Positions 44,243 to 52,280 of a DNA stretch of 64,000 nt are shown piece after piece (positions within the stretch are counted from its first letter, which is position 1; each line of letters opens with the position of its first letter). The notes beneath the pieces are model-generated. The model saw only the letters and a list, made by a program, of their open reading frames with translations. It was not told where the DNA came from and searched no databases. The DNA is taken from positions 5,473-69,472 of the forward strand of contig DASZJL010000022.1 in NCBI GenBank assembly GCA_035948135.1, given 5' to 3'. Source of the stretch: CADDZP01 sp035948135 (GTDB lineage Bacteria > Actinomycetota > Acidimicrobiia > Acidimicrobiales > AC-14). The translations under genes and the position numbers were made by a program.

Positions 44243-44288
44243 GCAATAGGTCGACCTTAGCGGAGGTGGCGAACTGGTCGGTGCCGCG

Positions 44289-45011
44289 TCACGCAGTGGC
44301 GACGGCCCGTTGGGTCTCGACCGGCAGCGCGCCCACCTTGGCCTTGCCGACTTCCTCGACCATTTCACCCCGCTTGGCGTACCGGTCGACGTACTCCTGG
44401 CCCGACAGCGCCCGCAGCTCGAACATGATCTCGTCGGTGATCTGGCGCAGGACGCGGGGGTCGTCGGCCCGGTCGGCGTACTTGTCGAAATACATCGGCT
44501 TGGAGAACTTGACGCCGATGGGCGAGAAGAAATTGGGCTTCACCTGGCCGATGGGCTGCGCCTCACGGGTGCCGATCATGGCCACGGCGATCACCGGGGC
44601 GCCGCTCTTCAGGGCCAGGCGCGCCACGCCGGTGTGGCCCTTGTAGAGGCAGCCGTCGGGCGAGCGGGTGCCCTCGGGGTAGATACCGAACAGGCCGCCG
44701 GCGCTGAGGACGTCCATGGCCGAGTCGAGGGCCCGCTGGGATGCCGAGCCACCGCCCCGTTTGATGGGGATCTGCCCCACGGCCCGGAAGAACCACGCCG
44801 TCTTCGGGTCCTCGAAGTATTCGGCCTTGGCCACGAACGTGATCCGTCGCCTGATCATCAGGGGCAGAAAGATCGAGTCCGAGAACGACAGGTGGTTGCT
44901 GGCCAGGATCGCCGCTCCTTCGGCGGGCACGTTGTCGCGCCCGTCGGCCCGCACCTTGAACAGCAGGCGCAGGAAGGGAGTGAGAATCGCCTTCACCACC
45001 CAGTAGGTCAC
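44289..45011 (-). CDS. 1-acylglycerol-3-phosphate acyltransferase-like (PlsC family)
   Basis: A 240-residue acyltransferase with the catalytic NHLSFSD (NHx4D) and the glycerol-phosphate-binding YPEGTRS motif, plus a hydrophobic N-terminus that anchors it to the membrane. It would acylate lysophosphatidic acid or a related acceptor in phospholipid or glycolipid synthesis. GTG 45011 fits the family start. A perfect palindrome and a TetR gene lie immediately upstream, suggesting direct regulation. Confidence 0.87.
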   Translation of the reverse strand: MTYWVVKAILTPFLRLLFKVRADGRDNVPAEGAAILASNHLSFSDSIFLPLMIRRRITFVAKAEYFEDPKTAWFFRAVGQIPIKRGGGSASQRALDSAMDVLSAGGLFGIYPEGTRSPDGCLYKGHTGVARLALKSGAPVIAVAMIGTREAQPIGQVKPNFFSPIGVKFSKPMYFDKYADRADDPRVLRQITDEIMFELRALSGQEYVDRYAKRGEMVEEVGKAKVGALPVETQRAVATA

Positions 45012-45046
45012 GCTGCGAAGGCTACTCACGGGGTCAACCCGCGTTC

Positions 45047-45062
45047 TTGACCGCGCGGTCAA
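45047..45062. promoter_or_regulatory. 16-bp palindromic operator, probably for the adjacent TetR
   Basis: TTGACCGCGCGGTCAA is a perfect inverted repeat in the 73-bp gap between divergent plsC and the TetR gene. Its size and location fit a TetR-family operator. On the plus strand its first half (TTGACC) also reads as a -35 element, with a weak TACGGT -10 about 18 bp on, so binding would block tetR transcription. Confidence 0.6.
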
Positions 45063-45084
45063 GTGATCCCTACGGTTGATTCCG

Positions 45085-45675
45085 ATGAATCGCCGTCTCA
45101 CCCAGCGGGGTCGCGAGCGCCGCCAGCAACTGATGGACTACGCCACGGTCCGCTTCGCCGAGAACGGATACCACCCGACGTCGGTCGCCGAGATCGTGCA
45201 GGGCCTCGGTGTCGGCAAGGGCGTCTTCTACTGGTACTTCGCCTCGAAGGAAGAGCTGTTCCTCGAGATCCTCCGCGACGCCCAGCTCCAGCTGCGTCGG
45301 CGCCAGGAAGCGGTGATCGCCGACGAGCCCGATCCCGTCTGCCGCATCGAACTCGGGATCCGCGCGTCGATCGCCTGGTTCGACGAGAACCGCGACGTCG
45401 TGAAGCTGCTGCAGTTCGCCTCCACCGAGGAGCGCTTCGCGCCTGTGCTCCGCCGGGGCCAGGACGTGGCCGTGGCCGACACGGCCCGCCACGTCAAGGA
45501 GGGCATCGTCGAGGGCCGCATCCGCGACCTCGACCCCTTCGTGCTCAGCCACGCCGTCCTCGGCGTTACTGGCCACCTGGCCCGCGAGTTCGTCCACGAG
45601 CAAAGCCAGCCCGTCGACGACGTGGCCGAGGCCGCCGTCGCCTTCTGCCTCGAAGGTCTTCTGGGCGGAAAGTGA
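45085..45675 (+). CDS. TetR family transcriptional regulator
   Basis: A 196-residue regulator with an N-terminal TetR helix-turn-helix (FAENGYHPTSVAEIVQGLGV then GKGVFYWYFASKEELF) and a helical ligand-binding C-terminal domain. It is divergent from plsC across a gap holding a perfect palindrome, so it probably represses plsC and itself, perhaps in response to an acyl-CoA or fatty acid. ATG 45085 is preferred over a TTG 9 bp upstream. Confidence 0.88.
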   Translation: MNRRLTQRGRERRQQLMDYATVRFAENGYHPTSVAEIVQGLGVGKGVFYWYFASKEELFLEILRDAQLQLRRRQEAVIADEPDPVCRIELGIRASIAWFDENRDVVKLLQFASTEERFAPVLRRGQDVAVADTARHVKEGIVEGRIRDLDPFVLSHAVLGVTGHLAREFVHEQSQPVDDVAEAAVAFCLEGLLGGK

Positions 45676-45707
45676 AGAACGCCCACCCTTGAGTGGGTAG
45701 AAATCCC

Positions 45708-45736
45708 CTGACAGGCGCCCGCAACGTGCTTACCCT
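45708..45736 (+). promoter_or_regulatory. Probable sigma-70-type promoter for a short peptide gene
   Basis: CTGACA (45708-45713) and TACCCT (45731-45736) are separated by 17 bp, matching -35 and -10 elements. Start of transcription would fall near 45743, followed by GGGAGGGGG (45751-45759) and an ATG at 45768. The match is by eye. Confidence 0.4.
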
Positions 45737-45767
45737 GTCATTGCTGGTCTGGGAGGGGGATTCGGGG

Positions 45768-45842
45768 ATGGTTCGAGCGAGGTCGCTGCTGCTGGAAGCG
45801 CTCGTAATTGTGGTGGTGCTCGCCTACATCGGCGCCCACTGA
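45768..45842 (+). CDS. 24-residue single-span membrane peptide
   Basis: A short frame begins with ATG, 8 nt after a strong GGGAGGGGG ribosome site, and encodes a peptide with a basic start (MVRARS) and one hydrophobic helix (about residues 7-22: LLLEALVIVVVLAYIG), then stops. The promoter-like pair upstream supports it as a real gene. Small hydrophobic peptides often assist membrane complexes. The function is unknown. It ends 22 bp before the convergent aminotransferase gene. Confidence 0.45.
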   Translation: MVRARSLLLEALVIVVVLAYIGAH

Positions 45843-45864
45843 GCGCGCCGAAGAACCGGAAGAA

Positions 45865-47037
45865 CTACAGGCGGGTCAGCGCCTTTCGCAGGTTGCGTAC
45901 GGCTTGACCGATGCGGTGCTCGTTCTCGATGAGGGCGAAGCGCACGTGGCCCTCGCCGCCATAGCCGAAGCCCACGCCCGGTGACGCCGCGACCCTCGCC
46001 TCCTTGACGAGATAGGCGGAGAACTCCAGCGAGCCCATGTCGGCATAGGGCTCGGGTATCGGCGCCCACACGAACATCGTGCCCTTGGGCTTCTCGATCT
46101 CCCAACCGATCCGAGCCAAGCCGTCACACAGCGCGTCGCGGCGGCCCCAGTAGATCTCGTTGACCTGCTTCGGATAGTCGGACGCCTCGTTCATGGCGAC
46201 GATGGCGGCGATCTGGATGGGCTGGAAGGTGCCGTAGTCGAGGTACGACTTGATCTTGGTGAGCGCCGCCACGATGTCGGCCCGCCCGACCATGAACCCC
46301 ACGCGCCAGCCGGCCATCGAGAACGACTTGGTCATCGTGTAGAGCTCGACGGCCACCTCTTTCGCCCCCGGCACCTGGAGAATCGACGGCGGCACGTAGC
46401 CGTCGAAGGCGGTGTCGGAGTAGGCGAAGTCGTGGACGAGGACCACGTCGTGCTCACGGGCGAAGTCGACGATCTTGGTCATCCACTCGAGGTCGACGCA
46501 CGCCGTAGTGGGGTTGTGCGGGAACGAGAGCACGATGACACGCGGCCGAGGCCAGGCGTTCTCCCACGCCTCCATGAGGTTGTCGAAGAAGTTCTGGCCG
46601 GGCCCGAGCGGCACCTGACGCACGTCGGCCCCCGCGAAGAGGGGCGCGTAGATGTGGATCGGATACGACGGCGTGGGCACCAGGGCCGTGTCGCCCGGGC
46701 CCAGCAGCACCCACATCAGGTGGGAGAGACCCTCTTTGGCGCCGATGGTGGTGACGATCTCGGTGTCGGGGTCGAGCTCGACGTTGAACTTGCGGTCGTA
46801 GAGCGACGCCACCGCGGCCCGCAGCTTGGGAATGCCGCGGCTGGACGAATACCTGTGGTTCCGCGGATTGTGTACGGCCTCGGCCAGCTTCTCGACCGCC
46901 GCGTCGGGCGACGGGATGTCGGGGTTCCCGAACGCCAGGTCGATCACGTCCTCGCCTGCTCGCCGCGCCGCCATCTTCAAGGCGTCGATCTCGGCGAGGA
47001 CATAGGGGGGCAAGCCCGTGATGCGTCGGAACTCCAT
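45865..47037 (-). CDS. Class I/II aminotransferase, AlaC-like
   Basis: A 390-residue PLP-dependent aminotransferase. SYPIHIYAP, the SFPHNPTTACVDLEWM segment, HDFAYSDTAFDG and the Schiff-base lysine in TMTKSFSMAGWRVG agree with the AlaC (glutamate-pyruvate aminotransferase) subgroup. It probably interconverts alanine or aspartate with 2-oxo acids. The family also includes LL-diaminopimelate-type aminotransferases, so substrate is not certain. Confidence 0.87.
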   Translation of the reverse strand: MEFRRITGLPPYVLAEIDALKMAARRAGEDVIDLAFGNPDIPSPDAAVEKLAEAVHNPRNHRYSSSRGIPKLRAAVASLYDRKFNVELDPDTEIVTTIGAKEGLSHLMWVLLGPGDTALVPTPSYPIHIYAPLFAGADVRQVPLGPGQNFFDNLMEAWENAWPRPRVIVLSFPHNPTTACVDLEWMTKIVDFAREHDVVLVHDFAYSDTAFDGYVPPSILQVPGAKEVAVELYTMTKSFSMAGWRVGFMVGRADIVAALTKIKSYLDYGTFQPIQIAAIVAMNEASDYPKQVNEIYWGRRDALCDGLARIGWEIEKPKGTMFVWAPIPEPYADMGSLEFSAYLVKEARVAASPGVGFGYGGEGHVRFALIENEHRIGQAVRNLRKALTRL

Positions 47038-47062
47038 CGCGAAAGGTTACCGGTGGGTCGAA

Positions 47063-47845
47063 TTAGGGCCGTGCTTCGGCGATGAGGTCAACGGCCTCGT
47101 CGGCCTCGCCGACATCGAGGGGTGCGCACACGGCCCATGCCGCACCGGCCTCCTCCAGAGCCGCGAGATGGCGGCGCAGGTCATCGACGGTGCCGTGCAC
47201 CAAGGTGGGCCGGGGTCCGTGACGCTCGAGTTTCTCCGCCGCGTGCTCGTCGGTGCGGCCGATCAGAATCTGGCCCCCCCATGTGACATCGGTCGCGCCG
47301 CGGACATCAGCGGCCAGTGCTGCGAACCGCTCGGCGGAGAGACCCCAGGCGTTCCAGCCGTCTGCCGCCTCGGCCGCGATGCGGCGGGCCCGCTCGGAGT
47401 CGCCGCCCACCCACGTGGGCACGCCCAGCTCCCGGAGCCGGCGACAGCAGTCCACCAGCTGCCGGGCCCGAGCCTCGGCCGGCGGGAAGCCGACGCCGTA
47501 GGCGACGTTCTCGTCGCGATTGTCGCGATCGCCCGTGCCGAGGCCAGCGATGAACCGCCGCCCGTCGAGCATGCGATGGAGGCTGTGGAGGGTGTGCACC
47601 AGCACCGCATCAGGCAGGAGTGACACCCGGGCCACGAAGGTGGCGAGCGTGACCGTCGACGTCTCGGCTGCCAAGGCGCCCAACAGGGTGAGCGAATGGA
47701 GGGCGGGCCGCTCCGGCCGGTGGAGCGGCCAGAGATGGTCGAACACGAAGACGCCGTCGAGGGCCGCGGCCTCGGCCCGCCGGGCGACGGCCAACGCCGG
47801 CTCCGCATCGTGGCGGAACTGCGGAAGAGTGATGCCCAACCTCAC
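47063..47845 (-). CDS. LLM class (F420-type) oxidoreductase
   Basis: A 260-residue luciferase-like TIM barrel with GITLPQFRHDAEPALAVAR at the N-terminus, FVFDHLWP, and FIAGLGTGD in the middle. Actinobacterial relatives generally use coenzyme F420, but FMN use cannot be excluded. It is somewhat shorter than typical 300-residue members. It lies 25 bp upstream of the aminotransferase on the same strand. Confidence 0.83.
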   Translation of the reverse strand: MRLGITLPQFRHDAEPALAVARRAEAAALDGVFVFDHLWPLHRPERPALHSLTLLGALAAETSTVTLATFVARVSLLPDAVLVHTLHSLHRMLDGRRFIAGLGTGDRDNRDENVAYGVGFPPAEARARQLVDCCRRLRELGVPTWVGGDSERARRIAAEAADGWNAWGLSAERFAALAADVRGATDVTWGGQILIGRTDEHAAEKLERHGPRPTLVHGTVDDLRRHLAALEEAGAAWAVCAPLDVGEADEAVDLIAEARP

Positions 47846-47890
47846 GCGGCGTGAGGTTACGGCGCTCGCGAACGAGCGGACTCGCTGCCG

Positions 47891-48049
47891 CTACCGACCG
47901 CGACGGAGGTCGACGACCCGCGGCGCGCGGGCGCGGACCGGGATCGGCTCCATGCGCCGCATTGCGTGACCGACGATCACGGCGACGACGAACGAAACGG
48001 CCGTCCAGAGGGCGACGCTGAGCATGACGATGGGGACGACAGCAGCCAT
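47891..48049 (-). CDS. 52-residue single-span membrane protein
   Basis: A small frame between the LLM oxidoreductase and glucokinase genes. It has an ATG with GAGGGG just upstream and encodes a hydrophobic helix (about residues 4-26, including VALWTAVSFVVAVIV) followed by a basic tail (HAMRRME, then RAPRVVDLRRGR). Charge distribution predicts a cytoplasmic C-terminus. No family is recognised. It may be co-transcribed with the glucokinase gene 36 bp upstream. Confidence 0.5.
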   Translation of the reverse strand: MAAVVPIVMLSVALWTAVSFVVAVIVGHAMRRMEPIPVRARAPRVVDLRRGR

Positions 48050-48085
48050 ATGCCCCTCATCGGCATTCGCGTCACAGAACTTGAG

Positions 48086-49024
48086 TTACGGCAGTTCGCG
48101 CGCGACGAGAGCAGCGCCGATAGCGCCCGCGCGTTCGCCCAACTGGGCGGGCACGATGTCGACCGGTGGCCGGTCGGAGCCGGCCAGCACCAGCTGCGGG
48201 AACACTTCTCGCGTCCGGTCCAGGAACAGATCGACGGACTCGAGCATCCCGCCGCCGACGACAATCGTGTCGGGGTCGAAGATGTCGGCCAGGTTGGCGA
48301 GCCCCTGGGCGACCCACCACGCGAACGTGTTCATGATCTCGAGCGCTTCGGGGTCACCTTCTCGCGCCGCGGCGCCGACGTGCTCGCCCCGGACGTCGTG
48401 GAAGTCGCCTCCCGCCAGCTCGACGACCCGAGTGGCCCGGCCGCCCTCGCCTGCCTCCCGGCCGTAGCGGGCCAACGCGCTCCCGGACGCGTAGCGCTCC
48501 CAACAACCGCGGCCCCCGCAGGGGCAGGGCGGACCGTCGGGGTCGACCTTCATGTGGCCGACCTCGCCCGCGAAGCCGTGGGCGCCCCGGGAGAGACGCC
48601 CATCGAGTACGAGGCCCCCGCCGATCCCCGTGCCGAAGGTGACCACCACGGCGTCGTCGCTGCCCTTGGCGGCGCCGAGCTCCCGCTCGCCCCACGCCGC
48701 GCACGTGGCGTCGTTGTCGACCTGGACCGGCAACTGCAGGCGCTCCTCGAGGAGCGTTTTGATGGCCAGGTCGCGGATGCCCGGCAGGTTGGGGCCGAGG
48801 TGCAGGACGCCATCGCGATCGACAAGGCCGGCGGCGCCGATTCCGACGGCATCGACTGGGCACTCGGCCCGCTGGGCGTCGATCACGGCCACGAAGGCGT
48901 CGATGAGGGCGGTCGCGCCCTCGGGCGTGGGGACGCGCCGCTCACCGACGACGTTCCGGGCATCGTCGACCGTCACGGCGAGCATCTTGGTTCCGCCCAC
49001 GTCGACTCCCACCGTGCGCGGCAT
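48086..49024 (-). CDS. ROK family glucokinase
   Basis: A 312-residue ROK kinase with GVDVGGTKMLAVTV, VDNDATCAAWGE (catalytic Asp), FGTGIGGGLVLDG and the zinc-binding CPCGGRGCWE. These fit the actinobacterial glucokinase (GlkA-type) group, phosphorylating glucose with ATP and often linked to carbon catabolite control. ATG 49024 is the first start before the phosphate-binding motif; the open frame extends far upstream only as shadow. It follows the baeRF gene by 8 nt. Confidence 0.9.
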   Translation of the reverse strand: MPRTVGVDVGGTKMLAVTVDDARNVVGERRVPTPEGATALIDAFVAVIDAQRAECPVDAVGIGAAGLVDRDGVLHLGPNLPGIRDLAIKTLLEERLQLPVQVDNDATCAAWGERELGAAKGSDDAVVVTFGTGIGGGLVLDGRLSRGAHGFAGEVGHMKVDPDGPPCPCGGRGCWERYASGSALARYGREAGEGGRATRVVELAGGDFHDVRGEHVGAAAREGDPEALEIMNTFAWWVAQGLANLADIFDPDTIVVGGGMLESVDLFLDRTREVFPQLVLAGSDRPPVDIVPAQLGERAGAIGAALVARELP

Positions 49025-49032
49025 ACCGGCGG

Positions 49033-50166
49033 TCAGAAGCGCAGCAGGGCGCCGATACGCCCGAGCACGTCGAGGTCGGCGTTGCCCCGGCAGACCTCGA
49101 CGTGACACGACTGGGTCAGGGCCTCCTGGACGGCCTCCTCGACGACGTCCTCGGCCTGCTCCATGCGCTTCGAGCACAGCGGGCACGACGGTCCGCGTAT
49201 GGCGAGGAAGTCGCACGACTGGCAGCGCCACCCGGGCGTCTCGAAGCCGTCGGACACGAGCAGGGTGTCGACCCGGCGCTCGACGAGTGCGGCGAGCACG
49301 GCGTCGAGGCCGACGACGGCGCCGTCGCCCCTGGCGGCGGCGGACCGGAGACGCTCGACGTCGGCTGCCTCGTGGCGGCGGAGCACCTCCTCCTCGGCCA
49401 CTACGGCCGCCTCCCGGACCTCGTCCTCGCGGGCGCCCACGGGAACGTTGAGCCGCGCCGCGATGCGATCGCGCAGGTAGGGATGGAGCGTGCGCTCGAG
49501 AGGGCCCGCGATGTCGGCCGGCGCGCCGACCAGCAGCTGGTCGAACCCGCTCTCCTGGAAGAGCTCGAAGGCGGCGGTTGCCGTGTGGAGGAGATGGCGT
49601 CGGGTCGCGCTGTCGACGTGGTCGCGCATCTGATCCTTGGCCATGTCGCCGCCGTCGTCCTCGTGACGAGGCAACCGGTCGAAGCGCTCGCTCCAGTCGA
49701 CCAACTGCCCGAGCTGGAACACGAACATGCGGGCCCGCTGCCGGTCCGCGAGCAGCACGGCGAAGCGCTCGGCCCGCTGGATCACGGCCTCCAGTTGACG
49801 GACCTGCGGGTGTTGGTTGACAACGACGCGGTTGACGACCGGCACGGGGAGGTGCAGCGGCTCCCACAGATCGCCGAGGGAACTGACGAACAGCGCGAGG
49901 CCGCGTGTGTGCGAACGATCGAAGCCGCCCTTGACGTGGTCCTCGACGCGCTTGAGGTCCTTGCATGCGTTGTGGTGGCCGGCGCGGTGCTCGCGCTCAC
50001 GCACGGGCCGGAGCATGCGCTCGAGCTCGACCTCGTAGTCATGGGGACGGACGTAGCGGCGCCCGTCGACGTCGAGATAGCAGGTCACCACCGGGCCCGG
50101 ACCGCTGAACGCGGCGAGGGAGCGCAACACGTCGCCGCTGAGCAGGTCGGCGACCGGCGTCTTCAA
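49033..50166 (-). CDS. baeRF-like protein (bacterial/archaeal eRF1-related)
   Basis: A 377-residue protein with the eRF1 domain 2/3-type layout described for bacterial baeRF families: SGPGPVVTCYLDVDGRR at the start, a central FVFQLGQL strand, FDQLLVGAPADIAGPLER, and a C-terminal zinc ribbon CQSCDFLAIRGPSCPLC. Relatives (Vms1/ANKZF1 and baeRF) are thought to release stalled peptidyl-tRNA. No GGQ motif is visible. Function here is inferred from the fold family. Confidence 0.7.
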   Translation of the reverse strand: MKTPVADLLSGDVLRSLAAFSGPGPVVTCYLDVDGRRYVRPHDYEVELERMLRPVREREHRAGHHNACKDLKRVEDHVKGGFDRSHTRGLALFVSSLGDLWEPLHLPVPVVNRVVVNQHPQVRQLEAVIQRAERFAVLLADRQRARMFVFQLGQLVDWSERFDRLPRHEDDGGDMAKDQMRDHVDSATRRHLLHTATAAFELFQESGFDQLLVGAPADIAGPLERTLHPYLRDRIAARLNVPVGAREDEVREAAVVAEEEVLRRHEAADVERLRSAAARGDGAVVGLDAVLAALVERRVDTLLVSDGFETPGWRCQSCDFLAIRGPSCPLCSKRMEQAEDVVEEAVQEALTQSCHVEVCRGNADLDVLGRIGALLRF

Positions 50167-50388
50167 TTAAGAAACCCGGATGTGCTGGACGCGGCGCTGG
50201 CCGTTGCTCTTCGGCGCGCCGTTGGTGGCTCCGGCCAGGTGGGCGACAGCGGTCGCCAAGGCGAGCAGGTCGGCGGGATCCTTCACCATGTCCTCGGCCA
50301 CGTCGAGCGCGGCCCGCGCCGCCTCGATCATCTCGAGGGCCGCCGCCTGCAGGTGCTCCACAACTTCGTGGGCCTTCTCCTCGTTCAG
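50167..50388 (-). CDS. Small helical protein with probable CTG start
   Basis: The 73-residue product is mostly helical (KAHEVVEHLQAAALEMIEAA and DPADLLALATAVAHLAG) with a basic C-terminus. No ATG, GTG or TTG opens the frame near the ArsA stop. A CTG at 50388-50386 overlaps the ArsA TGA as CTGA, with a poly-G ribosome site about 8 nt upstream. The same arrangement occurs at 22083-22086. Function unknown; it lies between an ArsA-type ATPase and the baeRF gene. Confidence 0.55.
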   Translation of the reverse strand: MNEEKAHEVVEHLQAAALEMIEAARAALDVAEDMVKDPADLLALATAVAHLAGATNGAPKSNGQRRVQHIRVS

Positions 50389-51587
50389 TTCGCCGCCCCC
50401 CCTTCGGTCACGAAGGTGACCTCCAGCCGGTCCCCCACCATACGGGCGCCGGAGACGCTCCGCCGCTTGAGCGAGTCGGGCAGCACGATGCCGCGCCGAT
50501 AGGGCCCGACGCGCACGAGCAGTTCGTCCTCTACGCGCCCCAGGTCGAGGTCGTCCTGGTCGGCGAACGGCAGCTCGAGGGACAGGATGTAGTCCTCGCC
50601 CCGCCGCGCGACGGAGAGCGGCTGTCCCTGGTGGAGCACGGCAGCGGCGTCGCACTCTCCGTACAGCAGCTGGCCGAAGGTGCGGAGGCGCTCGACGCCC
50701 ACCAGCTCGTCGGGCGCGAGCTCGGCGCGCAAGACGGGCAACGGCGAGAAGCCCTCCTCGATGGCCGACAGGTGCTCCGCGTGGGCCTCCTTCCACGCCT
50801 TGAACCACGGGTCGGTGACGGCATCAGGCAGCAGGCGGTTGGCGATGACGGCGTCGACGCGGTAGCCGAACAACGACAGGTACGTCGACAGCCGGCGAGC
50901 CTCGGCGATCACCATGCGCTCGGGGTTGACGACCAGTCGCACGCTCGTGCGGTCGCCGTCGGTGAGGAGCTCACGTACGCCGTCGAGCTTGTCGTAGAAG
51001 CGCCGGGTGGCGTCGAACACTTCCTCGCCCGCCACGGGCAGCGACGTAACCCGGGTGAGGATGGGACGCACGGCCTTCACCAGCCGGCGCTCCATCGGGA
51101 AGATGCGGTCCATGTACCAGGACAGGATGTCGGGAAGCGAGAGGAAGCGAATCGTCTCTGCGGTCGGGGCGCAGTCGACGACGATCACGTCCCACGTGCC
51201 TGACTCCGCGAACGACTTGATGTCGCTCAGGCTGAAGATCTCGTCGAGCCCCGGGATCACCGAAAGCTCTTCGGCCTCGACGGCGTCGAGCCCCGCCCAG
51301 CCGAGCACCTCCTGGAGGTAGCCCTGGATCTCACCCCACGCGTCCTCGAGGCGCTCCTGGGCGTCGAGCTGCTGGCCCCAGAGCATGGGCGTGATCGGCG
51401 AACCGACGGAGGTGAGCGGCACGTCGAAGGCGTCGGCCAAGGAGTGCGCGGGGTCGGTCGACAGCACGATCGTGCGCAGGCCGGCATCGGCGCAGCGAAG
51501 CGCGGTGGCCGCGGCCGTAGTTGTCTTGCCGACACCGCCCTTGCCCGTGAAGAGCAGGATGCGAGGCGACTTGGTGCTAGCGCTCAC
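50385..51587 (-). CDS. ArsA/GET3-type anion-transporting ATPase-like protein
   Basis: A 400-residue deviant P-loop ATPase with Walker A GKGGVGKTTTAA at residues 15-26, the switch STDPAHSLADAF, and VDCAPTAETIR. It has a single ATPase unit and lacks obvious metal-binding cysteines, so a role in arsenite export is unlikely; membrane-protein targeting or an unknown regulatory task fits better. A homologue sits next to an SRPBCC gene in mycobacteria (Rv2184c-Rv2185c), the same order as here. Confidence 0.83.
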   Translation of the reverse strand: MSASTKSPRILLFTGKGGVGKTTTAAATALRCADAGLRTIVLSTDPAHSLADAFDVPLTSVGSPITPMLWGQQLDAQERLEDAWGEIQGYLQEVLGWAGLDAVEAEELSVIPGLDEIFSLSDIKSFAESGTWDVIVVDCAPTAETIRFLSLPDILSWYMDRIFPMERRLVKAVRPILTRVTSLPVAGEEVFDATRRFYDKLDGVRELLTDGDRTSVRLVVNPERMVIAEARRLSTYLSLFGYRVDAVIANRLLPDAVTDPWFKAWKEAHAEHLSAIEEGFSPLPVLRAELAPDELVGVERLRTFGQLLYGECDAAAVLHQGQPLSVARRGEDYILSLELPFADQDDLDLGRVEDELLVRVGPYRRGIVLPDSLKRRSVSGARMVGDRLEVTFVTEGGAAN

Positions 51588-52021
51588 GATGACTCGACGA
51601 ATTTCTTCAACTCGCGCAGGGCGGTACCCATGATCTTGCCCTCGGCGCGGCGCTTCACGAACCCGGGGATGGGAACGATGAGATCAACCTCCAGGTGGTA
51701 GGTGACGAGCGTTCCTGCGTCTTGGGCATCAAAGGTGTAGGACCCGTCGAGCACCCGCATGATGCTCCCCTCGACCAGCTTCCACGACATCGAATTGGGG
51801 ATGTCGGAGTAGTCGTAGGCGAGCGTGTAGCGCGCGCTCTGGCCCATGGCCGCCGCCCGGTAGGCGACGAGCGTGCCACGCCCCTCGTCGTCGCGCTCGC
51901 GCACCTCGACGTCCTTGATGTCGGCCGCCCAGTCCGGGTAGCGCTCGAAGTCGAGGAGCACGTCGAGCAGCTTTTGCGGCGTGGCGTCGATCGTTATCTG
52001 TTCTGTCGCTCGTTCGGCCAT
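51584..52021 (-). CDS. SRPBCC/polyketide cyclase-like (START fold) protein
   Basis: A 145-residue hydrophobic-cavity protein with the usual pattern IDATPQKLLDVLLDFERYPDWAADI (split over the first 35 residues) and a C-terminal helix GTALRELKKFVES. It resembles the mycobacterial TB16.3 (Rv2185c) family. Its stop overlaps the ArsA start by 4 nt. It probably binds a lipid or other hydrophobic ligand. Confidence 0.8.
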   Translation of the reverse strand: MAERATEQITIDATPQKLLDVLLDFERYPDWAADIKDVEVRERDDEGRGTLVAYRAAAMGQSARYTLAYDYSDIPNSMSWKLVEGSIMRVLDGSYTFDAQDAGTLVTYHLEVDLIVPIPGFVKRRAEGKIMGTALRELKKFVESS

Positions 52022-52043
52022 GTCAGTTCAATACGCACCGAGT

Positions 52044-52268
52044 TCAGGTGGCGGGGCTGTTTCGCTTGACGACGGTGAAGTAGTACCCAAGAACGATCCC
52101 GTACCCGAGCAGGATGGGCACGGTGAGTATGGCCACCACGAGCCACCGTATCCACGCCCGCTTGTCGTCCGCTCCTCCGAGGAAGTGGTCATCCGGCCGG
52201 TTGCTGCAGTCGACCAGTGAGAGCACGGCCGGAAACTCCAGACCGATCACCAACAGGACCCACTGCAC
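52044..52268 (-). CDS. Two-helix membrane protein, PLDc_N-like
   Basis: A 74-residue protein with two membrane helices (1-18 and about 40-65), linked by a polar loop NRPDDHFLGGADDKRAW. The pattern of an N-terminal helix, a short charged loop, then a W-x6-V-x-P helix resembles the PLDc_N domain. No enzyme domain follows. Function unknown. It is 22 bp upstream of the SRPBCC gene. Confidence 0.65.
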   Translation of the reverse strand: MQWVLLVIGLEFPAVLSLVDCSNRPDDHFLGGADDKRAWIRWLVVAILTVPILLGYGIVLGYYFTVVKRNSPAT

Positions 52269-52280
52269 GGTGGGGTCACC

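Noticed and set aside
44100..44288. tRNA or known riboswitch in the gap upstream of the helicase
   Set aside because: No cloverleaf, anticodon arm or recognised aptamer core could be drawn; kept only as an unclassified structured RNA candidate.
45682..45697. Terminator after tetR (CCCAC/GTGGG)
   Set aside because: A 5-bp stem with no T-run is too weak to call in DNA of this GC content.
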